37,173 nucleotides of DNA, from assembly GCA_002069855.1 (NCBI GenBank), contig MWCF01000108.1, positions 1-37,173 of the forward strand, given 5' to 3'. The translations under genes were made by a program, and so were the position numbers. How positions within the stretch are numbered: position 1 is the first letter of the stretch; every line of letters starts with the position of its first letter. This DNA comes from Elusimicrobia bacterium ADurb.Bin231. Its GTDB lineage: Bacteria; Elusimicrobiota; UBA8919; MWCF01. The notes beneath the pieces were generated by a model. That model was not told where the DNA came from, did no database searches, and saw only the letters and a list, made by a program, of their open reading frames with translations. Below, piece by piece: positions 15,462-22,233 of this stretch.

Positions 15462-17033
15462 ATGTCTATGAAATGTTTAAATGAAAAAATCCATTCTAAA
15501 TACAAATTTTCCAGCTTATCCGTTGCTTTATTGCGGTTATCACGCATGGCTGTACAGTTGTTTATTCTTGGCATTATGCCTGTTCTTGCCTTTGCACAAT
15601 ATAAAACAGGTCTTTTACCTTCCCCTAAGGAAAAGGTGGAAAATCTTGTGAAATATATTTCTCCTGTCTCATCTTTACCTTCAACGGTTGATAACAGCGC
15701 AGGTTGTCCTCCTGTAGGAGATCAAGGCAATCAGGGTTCATGTGCATCGTGGGCTATAGGATATTATTATAAATCATATCAAGAGGCAAAAGACCAGAAT
15801 TGGAGTCTTACAACTGCCAATCATCAATTCAGTCCCGCATTCCTGTACAATCAGATAAACGGCGGTACAGACAGCGGTTCCACTCTTTACGACAACATCA
15901 ATATTCTTGTGAACAAGGGTTGCGCTTCCCTTCGTTTAATGCCTTACGATGATACTGATTTGACTACTTGGCCCACTGCTGCAACTTCTCAATCAGCATT
16001 GCCTTACAGAGCAAAAGACATGGCATTCTTCTTTATTACAAACGGTATAGGCGACAATGTAATAGATGCTATGAAACAACATCTTAATAACGGCGATATC
16101 TTTGTTTTGGCAATACCTGTATATGAAAATTTTTTTGACAGTAATAATACATTTTATGCTGGTTGCAACTATTTTTATAATGAGGTTAGCGGAAAATTAG
16201 CCGGCGGTCACGCTGTTACAATTGTAGGCTACGATGACAATGTGAGTTCTTGCGCAGCAGGCGGTTGCTCAGTAAAGGGTGGATTTAAAATGAGAAATTC
16301 ATGGGGTACTGCTTGGGGAAATAGCGGCGAGATATACCTTTCGTATGAATTTGTAAAAAAGTACGCGTGGGAAGCAGTATATATGACTGACCGCATAGGA
16401 TATTCGCCTACAGCCACAGCGGAAATAAAGATTGAACATCCTTTTAGAAATGAAATTGGTGTTACACTGGCCGGCGGCGGCTGGTCCCAAACGGTTTATA
16501 ATAATTCAGGCGGTTCAGTGCCTGACATACATACAATAGTTGATATATCAGACGGTCCGTCTCCTGCGCTTACAGAGTGGTCTCTGCTCGTAGAAAACAA
16601 TTACGATATAAGCTGTGCCACTGTCTCTCTTTTTACTATTACTTATAATTCTGTCGTATATCCCTGCCCTGATGTGCCGTGCGTAATTTCTAATTCCGGG
16701 AAATCGGTTCTCCATGTGTCCGCAGGTCTTCAATCACCGCAGAATAAAGTTAAAAATTTTCCAAATCCTTTTTATCCGTCCAATATCTCAAGAGTTACAA
16801 TACGTATGCCTGAGCGATATTGGGGCAGCAGAATGAAGGTGCTGATTTATAATATGGCAGGCGTTCCGGTCAGGACTCTTGAAGAATCCACAGGAGATGC
16901 CAATCCCGGCATAGGCACCGCTTATTGGGACGGTAAAAATAGTTCAGGAGATATGGTGGCTTCAGGGCTGTATTATTATGTTGTTGATACAGGCGGCAAA
17001 AAATTCAGAGGGAATATTACCTTAATAAAATAA
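15462..17033 (+). CDS. secreted papain-family (C1) cysteine protease with FlgD-like C-terminal domain
   Basis: A 523-residue protein. The signal peptide ends about VLAFA (residue 45). The C1 peptidase domain covers about 75-310. Q88 lies six residues before nucleophile C94 (GDQGNQGSCASWA), as in bacterial C1 enzymes. The catalytic His is H250 (GGHAVTIVGYDD) and Asn is N279 (RNSWGTAWG). Extra cysteines (for example in SSCAAGGC) suggest disulfides. Residues about 415-523 are a FlgD-like domain with NFPNPFYP at the start, YWDGKNSSGD and a final SGLYYYV. No clear propeptide is seen before the catalytic domain. It probably acts outside the cell on proteins. GGAGG lies 10 bases before the ATG, and a second ATG two codons on is equally possible. 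A PorV-like gene follows. Confidence 0.9.
   Translation: MSMKCLNEKIHSKYKFSSLSVALLRLSRMAVQLFILGIMPVLAFAQYKTGLLPSPKEKVENLVKYISPVSSLPSTVDNSAGCPPVGDQGNQGSCASWAIGYYYKSYQEAKDQNWSLTTANHQFSPAFLYNQINGGTDSGSTLYDNINILVNKGCASLRLMPYDDTDLTTWPTAATSQSALPYRAKDMAFFFITNGIGDNVIDAMKQHLNNGDIFVLAIPVYENFFDSNNTFYAGCNYFYNEVSGKLAGGHAVTIVGYDDNVSSCAAGGCSVKGGFKMRNSWGTAWGNSGEIYLSYEFVKKYAWEAVYMTDRIGYSPTATAEIKIEHPFRNEIGVTLAGGGWSQTVYNNSGGSVPDIHTIVDISDGPSPALTEWSLLVENNYDISCATVSLFTITYNSVVYPCPDVPCVISNSGKSVLHVSAGLQSPQNKVKNFPNPFYPSNISRVTIRMPERYWGSRMKVLIYNMAGVPVRTLEESTGDANPGIGTAYWDGKNSSGDMVASGLYYYVVDTGGKKFRGNITLIK
15509..15543 (+). repeat. heptanucleotide tract inside signal-peptide codons
   Basis: Units TTATCCG (15516), TTGCTTT (15523), ATTGCGG (15530) and TTATCAC (15537) are in register and encode part of the n/h-region of the protease signal peptide. 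Confidence 0.45.
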
Positions 17034-17105
17034 TATTCAGATTGTAAATATTTTGAGTTTGAAAAACAAATAAATTTTATATTTTAATTAATCAAAAAGG
17101 CATCC

Positions 17106-18197
17106 ATGCGTTACGGGGGTCAAAAAAATATGCTTAATAAAAAATTCTACAGATTAATGACGGGCATTAGAAAATATTGCGCCTGTCGTTTAATTATAGT
17201 TATTTGCTATTTGCTGTGTTTAATTTCTGCCGCGCGTTCCGCTACTCCTGGTACTTCAGGCAGCCAGTTTTTGAATGTTCCTATCTTTGCGCGTTCAGCA
17301 GCTCTCGGAGAGGCATATACAGGTTGCGCCGACGAAGCAGGTATCATGGAATACAATCCCGGAGGTATAGGGAACATTTATGTCAAAGAGGTCTGGTTCT
17401 CTCATCTGTCATATATTGAAAATTCTTCGTTGCAGTCTTTTTCATTGGTTTTGCCTTACAGAAAATTTGTTGTGGGTCTGAATTGCAGATACCACGGTTC
17501 TCAGGAAAAAGAGTTTGATGCGAACGGTATTGAAACCGGAGATTTTAAGATTTCAGATTTATCTGTTATGCCTGCGTTCGCCTACAGAGTTACTCCGGAG
17601 TTGTCTTGCGGAGTGGGTATTAAAGGCATTTCTCAAAAGCTTCATGATGAAAGCGGCTCGAGTGTCGCAGCGGATATGGGAGTTTTTTATAGGTTTGCCA
17701 GGCAGCGTGTGGCAGCCGGCGTATCTCTTGTCAATGTTGGGAAAGGCGTAAAATTCATAGACGAACGGGATCCTCTTCCTATGACTTTCAAATTGGGAGG
17801 GAGCTGGGAATTATCTACTGGGAATTTGATATTGCTTGAAGTTTTAAAGCCCAATGACGATACTTTGAAACAGCGCATAGGTTTTGAATATCATATTATT
17901 GAACCGATGTGGCTTCGAATGGGATGGAAGATCAGTGGACGCAAGTTTGAGGATTATACAGGATTCACTTCCGGATTCGGTTTGAGATTCGGCAGGTTTT
18001 ATCTTGACTATGCTTTTGTTCCGCATTCTAATCTCGGCAGTTCACATTATGTGACTACAGGGCTTAAATTCGGGTCCCCGCTTCCTTTGCCCAAAAGCAA
18101 AGCCATAAAAATAAAAAGAGAAGAGGATTCAGATGCAGCCGGTGAAGAAGATATAACTCCGGAACAAGATACGGAAGATTCCGATGCGGAATATTAA
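17106..18197 (+). CDS. PorV/PorQ-like (UPF0164) outer-membrane protein
   Basis: A 363-residue exported protein and the most typical PorV relative in the window. The signal peptide ends about SAARSA, then comes the signature TPGTSGSQFLNVPIFARSAA, LGEAYTGCADEAG and a YNPGG turn (residues about 46-85). Barrel strands run to about 325, and the protein ends in an acidic tail (EEDSDAAGEEDITPEQDTED). PorV in Bacteroidetes carries secreted cargo from the T9SS translocon, and here the gene directly follows a FlgD-tailed protease. No HhH tail is present, unlike 131 and 7305. AAAAAGG lies 5 bases before the ATG at 17106; an in-frame ATG at 17130 is an alternative. Confidence 0.85.
   Translation: MRYGGQKNMLNKKFYRLMTGIRKYCACRLIIVICYLLCLISAARSATPGTSGSQFLNVPIFARSAALGEAYTGCADEAGIMEYNPGGIGNIYVKEVWFSHLSYIENSSLQSFSLVLPYRKFVVGLNCRYHGSQEKEFDANGIETGDFKISDLSVMPAFAYRVTPELSCGVGIKGISQKLHDESGSSVAADMGVFYRFARQRVAAGVSLVNVGKGVKFIDERDPLPMTFKLGGSWELSTGNLILLEVLKPNDDTLKQRIGFEYHIIEPMWLRMGWKISGRKFEDYTGFTSGFGLRFGRFYLDYAFVPHSNLGSSHYVTTGLKFGSPLPLPKSKAIKIKREEDSDAAGEEDITPEQDTEDSDAEY
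17193..17220 (+). repeat. short heptanucleotide tract inside signal-peptide codons
   Basis: Units TTATTTG (17200) and CTATTTG (17207) are in register, with degenerate flanking units, and encode VICYLL of the signal core. Confidence 0.4.
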
Positions 18198-18259
18198 AGG
18201 TATGCGAGTCCCTTGAATGCGTGCCCGCCCGCTGGACGCAGGCCCAATCCAAATTTATT

Positions 18260-18550
18260 ATGAATTCGGCAACAAAATTTTTCATACTTATTATTTTGGT
18301 TTCCTTTATGCTCGGTTTTGCGGTCATTTTAATCCGTCCCGGTCATAATATGCCCGCTATTTTACAATCCAATGCCGGTTATTATCCGCATATTAATGAC
18401 GACACAGTTATCAAAAAAATAGAGAAACCCATCATAGCGTCCGCAGGAACAGGCGTTGATATGTTTTCTTCTACAGATGTTATGCATTCGTCTGGAACAC
18501 GTCGTGTGCCGTATTCTAAAACAAAAGGAACCATTGGCTCTTCAAATTGA
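18260..18550 (+). CDS. small single-pass membrane protein, unknown function
   Basis: 96 residues from the ATG at 18260. One membrane segment lies at about 6-28 (FFILIILVSFMLGFAVILI) and is followed by a polar tail with no motif I recognise. A GTG at 18221 would extend it by 13 residues; neither start has a good ribosome site. The stop is 3 bases before the ComEC start, which suggests it is the first gene of the ComEC unit or is coupled to it. It is unrelated by eye to known competence proteins. It could also be a chance frame, but its position and hydrophobic profile favour a real gene. Confidence 0.5.
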   Translation: MNSATKFFILIILVSFMLGFAVILIRPGHNMPAILQSNAGYYPHINDDTVIKKIEKPIIASAGTGVDMFSSTDVMHSSGTRRVPYSKTKGTIGSSN

Positions 18551-18553
18551 TTT

Positions 18554-21433
18554 ATGGTAAAAAAACTGATAATTTTTTCATATTCTTTTGTTGCCGGCAT
18601 AGCGGTTGCAATGATTTTGCATCCCGCGCCGGTCAATGATTATGTAATTGCCTGTTTATGGTTTTTGAGCTGTCTCTCCTGCCTTTTTCATATCCTGTTT
18701 AAAAAAAGAAATTTTGCTTTTATTTTTTTAATGTTGATGCCCGCGTTTTTTTCCAGCGGCAATTATTACAGAGCCATAGAGGTTTCAGGCAGTAACCATA
18801 TAACAAGTTTTTTCGACAGGAGTTTTTCCGATAAAACATTTGTTACAGGCACAGTTATAAGAGAGCCGGATGCCCGCGATTTTAATACACGGCTGACGAT
18901 AAAACCGGAGCTGATAGAAAAAACCGCGGGTTACGGGTGGGTAACGATAAAAAGCAGCCATACTTTACAAGGTAAAACAGGACTGGTGCTGGTAACGATA
19001 TACCCGGAATTGGGCGATTATTATAATACCGTAGAATACGGCGACAGGGTCAAGGTGTACGCAGCTTTGTTGCCGCCTTCCGAATTGCGCAATCCAGCGG
19101 GTTTTGATTATCAAAAATATTTAAAAGCGCGAAATATTTACGCGGTTATGTACGCTCGCCATCCGGGAACAGTGCAGTATCTCGGATCCGGCGACACAAA
19201 TCTGTTAACCAGAATATCCATTAAATTAAAAAGAAGATTTTTACTTACCATAAGAAAAACTATGCCTTATCCGGAATCAGCATTCCTAGGAGGTGTTACT
19301 CTCGGTTCCAGAGGGGGAGTCCCGTTGCGCGTGAAAAAAGAGTTCCAAGCCACCGGGGTTGCACATGTCCTTGCTGTTTCCGGGCTTCATGTCGGGTTTG
19401 TGCATGTTCTTATATTGATGTTGTGTAATGTTTTCAGGATACCCAAAAAACCGCGCTGGTTTATTCTTGTCTTCGGACTTCTGCTTTTTACGATAATAAC
19501 AGGCGCCTCGCCAGCGACCCGTCGCGCCGCTCTTATGTCTTCAATAGGACAATTCGCGTATACTTTCGGCGGGCTCGGGATGAGATTGTCAACTGTAGTA
19601 ACTATTCCTGTTGCTGCTTTTATAATACTTTTATTTGATCCTCTTATGCTGCCTGACGGTTCTTTTGTTCTTTCTTTTGTCGCGGTGTGGTCTCTGGCAT
19701 ATTTGACAAAGCCCGTGGGAGACCTGTTCAAATTTGTAATGAAGGGCTGGGCTTTTGTAGTTATGCTGTTTTGGATTCTTCTCGCTACCGGTATTGCAGT
19801 TATATCGCCCGAGCGTTTTATCGACACGCGGTTTTCCGGCGGTTTTGTTTTTCTTATGGTTTTTACAGTTATAATAGCGAAACTTGCTGATAAAAAGTTT
19901 CCTCTTTCCGGTTTCGAGTTTCAGAAGTTGCCGGATTATTTTGTTTCTTTCACATATTCGCAGATCGCCATACAAATAGGAATGATGCTTCCGTTGTCTG
20001 CGGTATATTTTAAACTTTTTCCCGTTGCCGGAGTGTTTGCCAATTATATAGCGATTCCTCTTATAGGTTATGTAGTCCAGCTCGGTCTGCTGGCGGATCT
20101 GTTTGAATTGGCGTTTTCATCTATAGGCCTTTCTTCAGTAGGATTGCGGCTTGCGTTTCTTATCAATTCCGCTAACTTTATTTTTTCAAGGTTTTTTTTG
20201 AATGTGGCGCGTTTTTTTGCCGAACATTTTCCGTATCCTATGATAAAAACCCCGACACCTTCCGAACTTGTAGGTTATTACATATTTGTGCTCGGCATGG
20301 TTTATTATAAACAGATTTTCTATATTATAGAAACCGTATGGTTATGGTTAAAAGATATTTTTTCCTCAAAAACGCTTATGCCGCGTTTTGTGTTTGTGCT
20401 GTTTTCCGCTGCGGCAGTAGCGTCAAGTTCTGTTTTGCTGTATGGTCCGTCCGGAAATAATCTTCGGGTAACATTTCTTGATGCAGGTTTCGGTTCTTCG
20501 ATACTTATCGCCACTCCCTCTAAAAAGCATATTCTTATTGACGGCGGTGGCGTGAATTTTGTTGATTGGACTCTTTTGCCTGTTCTATCAAAATATAAAA
20601 TTAGAAAAATAGACAAACTTGTTTTAACTTCTCCTGAGCATGGAAATATTAAAGGGTTGATTGACGTATTGCCGCGTGTCGAGATAGGGGGGATACACAG
20701 CGTTCTCGATCCGAAAAAATTTTCCCCGGGAATGACCTATAAGGAGTTTTTAGGCGCTCTTGACGCTTACGATTTGAAAGTCAATGCCTACAGCCGCCGC
20801 GCATCGGAGATGTATTGCGATTATTACGATTTTCTTCTCTCAATAAAGAAAAACCCTAATAAAAACCTTGCCGCCAATCATATTGTTGCCCGTGCCGGAG
20901 ATACCATTTATGAGGAAGGAGATTTGAAATTATTTGTCGTATGGCCGCCGGAAGATACATTTAAATCTTCCGGAGACATAATGAGCGATAATTCAGTCGT
21001 GTTAAAACTGGTTTACGGAAAAGTATCTTTTCTTTTAACGTCAAATATCAACCGAGCGGCGGAATGGGAATTGGTAAACCGTTCATCAGAAACGCTTAAA
21101 TCAACCTTTATGACTCTGCCGGCTTACGGACACAAATCTGCGTCTTCGGACGAATTCCTTTCCGCGGTATCACCGTCAATAGCAATACTTCAATTCGGAT
21201 ATTCTAAGGGTAGAAGCCATTATGAATCCGATATAAGAGAAACCCTGAGAAGGGTTTCCAATTATGTTTCCGGCGATAATTTTATCAGATTGGATAAAGC
21301 TGGCGCCGTGTCAGTAGTTACCGACGGAAAAAAATACGAGATGCATTCAGTGCTCGGAAGAGTGCCGCGGGTTGTATCCGAAAAGAAAAAAGAGGCCGAG
21401 GAAAGCGAATCTGTAGTAATAAGTTTGGAATAA
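18554..21433 (+). CDS. comEC: ComEC/Rec2-type DNA-uptake channel with degenerate metallo-beta-lactamase domain
   Basis: A 959-residue polytopic protein. Order: N-terminal membrane helices and an OB-like region (DUF4131 type, about 1-200), the Competence membrane core (about 230-560) with the family motif GVAHVLAVSGLHVGF at about 267-281, then two more membrane segments and a C-terminal MBL-fold domain from about 637 (VTFLDAGFGSSILI, LIDGGG). ComEC carries single-stranded DNA across the inner membrane. The MBL ligand motifs are lost: the HxHxDH site is SPEHGN at 693-698, the usual LTGD is LLTSN, and the usual PHHGS is PAYGH. The late TDG motif is kept. The domain is therefore unlikely to bind the two metals, though the fold seems intact. 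No ribosome site is seen; it starts 3 bases after the small membrane-protein gene. Confidence 0.92.
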   Translation: MVKKLIIFSYSFVAGIAVAMILHPAPVNDYVIACLWFLSCLSCLFHILFKKRNFAFIFLMLMPAFFSSGNYYRAIEVSGSNHITSFFDRSFSDKTFVTGTVIREPDARDFNTRLTIKPELIEKTAGYGWVTIKSSHTLQGKTGLVLVTIYPELGDYYNTVEYGDRVKVYAALLPPSELRNPAGFDYQKYLKARNIYAVMYARHPGTVQYLGSGDTNLLTRISIKLKRRFLLTIRKTMPYPESAFLGGVTLGSRGGVPLRVKKEFQATGVAHVLAVSGLHVGFVHVLILMLCNVFRIPKKPRWFILVFGLLLFTIITGASPATRRAALMSSIGQFAYTFGGLGMRLSTVVTIPVAAFIILLFDPLMLPDGSFVLSFVAVWSLAYLTKPVGDLFKFVMKGWAFVVMLFWILLATGIAVISPERFIDTRFSGGFVFLMVFTVIIAKLADKKFPLSGFEFQKLPDYFVSFTYSQIAIQIGMMLPLSAVYFKLFPVAGVFANYIAIPLIGYVVQLGLLADLFELAFSSIGLSSVGLRLAFLINSANFIFSRFFLNVARFFAEHFPYPMIKTPTPSELVGYYIFVLGMVYYKQIFYIIETVWLWLKDIFSSKTLMPRFVFVLFSAAAVASSSVLLYGPSGNNLRVTFLDAGFGSSILIATPSKKHILIDGGGVNFVDWTLLPVLSKYKIRKIDKLVLTSPEHGNIKGLIDVLPRVEIGGIHSVLDPKKFSPGMTYKEFLGALDAYDLKVNAYSRRASEMYCDYYDFLLSIKKNPNKNLAANHIVARAGDTIYEEGDLKLFVVWPPEDTFKSSGDIMSDNSVVLKLVYGKVSFLLTSNINRAAEWELVNRSSETLKSTFMTLPAYGHKSASSDEFLSAVSPSIAILQFGYSKGRSHYESDIRETLRRVSNYVSGDNFIRLDKAGAVSVVTDGKKYEMHSVLGRVPRVVSEKKKEAEESESVVISLE

Positions 21434-21463
21434 CGGCATAGGAGATTTTTACAGGGAGGCAGA

Positions 21464-21637
21464 GTGTCCGACAGGGAAAAAAACAACGAGAATGTATCGG
21501 AAGAAAAAATAATAAAAATAAGGCCGTCTGAAATAGGCACATGGGAATACTGCCATCTAAAATGGTATTTTCAGCAGATGGCAAACAACAAAAAAAGGAT
21601 TAATACGGATACGGAATCCGGCAGCGAAAAGAAATGA
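21464..21637 (+). CDS. 57-residue protein matching the N-terminal Cys segment of Cas4-like nucleases
   Basis: Starts at GTG 21464 with a strong AGGGAGG site 4 bases before it. It is charged at both ends. The middle, RPSEIGTWEYCHLKWYFQQM (about 20-39), matches the N-terminal segment of Cas4/PD-(D/E)XK family proteins: S-x-(I/L)-x-x-(Y/W)-x-x-C-x-x-(K/R)-(W/F)-(Y/F)-(Y/F). In Cas4 this Cys (here C30) is the first ligand of a 4Fe-4S cluster. Its TGA overlaps the ATG of the next gene (ATGA, 21634-21637), which holds the nuclease core and three more Cys. The two frames differ, and each has its own start, so this looks like a natural gene split and not a single sequencing error. Alternative: a short unrelated regulator. 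Confidence 0.75.
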   Translation: MSDREKNNENVSEEKIIKIRPSEIGTWEYCHLKWYFQQMANNKKRINTDTESGSEKK

Positions 21638-22227
21638 AAGAAATTTTGAATGATTACAGATACGCTTTGTTTATCGGTTCCGCGATACTTTTTATCATTG
21701 CGTTGGTGGATTTTATAAAGCACGCCGTCAGAAGCGATAAGAAACGCTCGGGGGATCTTTCCATAAAACATTATACCGACGGCAAACCTGTTTACGCGGG
21801 TTCTGAACAGGGTATGCTTTCCTATCAGTTGGATAATGTGTATCTTATAGGCAAACCTGATCTGGTGCTATTAAATGAAGCAACAGGCAAAGCCACTGTG
21901 ATTGATTTTAAAAGCGGCCGAGCCCCCGCAATTATGAATAAATCGCATTCATTGCAACTTGCCGCTTACTTTCTTATGGTGGAAAACGCATTGTCTTTGA
22001 AGGTTGACCGTGGAGTTATCAGGTATCTTGACGACGATAATAAAGAATTGTCAATAGTTAACGATGCTTTGATTATGAAAGAACTTGGCCGCCGGCTGGA
22101 TGATCTTGCGCTTTCAAAAAAGGATATGAATGCAGGGAATGTTCCGATGATATCAAGGAATCACAAAGACAGGTATAAATGCAATATCTGCGAATTCCGG
22201 GAACAATGCCCGGAAGCTATTAAATAA
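21634..22227 (+). CDS. membrane-anchored Cas4-like PD-(D/E)XK nuclease core
   Basis: A 197-residue protein. One membrane segment at about 10-29 (YALFIGSAILFIIALVDFI) precedes a Cas4/RecB-type nuclease. GKPD has D76, VIDFKSG has D91 and K93 (the D-x-K pair), and H105/Q108 lie in SHSLQLAAY, the motif that follows the core. The C-terminus has C183-x2-C186-x5-C192 (YKCNICEFREQC), the usual spacing of the last three 4Fe-4S ligands in Cas4. The fourth ligand is missing here but present in the overlapping upstream small protein. The nuclease should face the cytosol at the inner membrane, next to ComEC. It lies in line with a UvrD-like helicase 6 bases on, like the nuclease/helicase pairing of AddAB-type enzymes. 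No cas1, cas2 or array is nearby. Confidence 0.85.
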   Translation: MKEILNDYRYALFIGSAILFIIALVDFIKHAVRSDKKRSGDLSIKHYTDGKPVYAGSEQGMLSYQLDNVYLIGKPDLVLLNEATGKATVIDFKSGRAPAIMNKSHSLQLAAYFLMVENALSLKVDRGVIRYLDDDNKELSIVNDALIMKELGRRLDDLALSKKDMNAGNVPMISRNHKDRYKCNICEFREQCPEAIK

Positions 22228-22233
22228 CGGAAT

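Noticed and set aside
21464..21637. Simple frameshift pseudogene of a single Cas4-like gene
   Set aside because: The two frames have separate starts, the first with a strong ribosome site. The second begins with its own membrane segment and the overlap is the usual ATGA form. An assembly error cannot be fully excluded.
21464..22227. CRISPR-Cas locus because of the Cas4-like genes
   Set aside because: No cas1, cas2, other cas gene or repeat-spacer array is seen. The neighbours are ComEC and UvrD.
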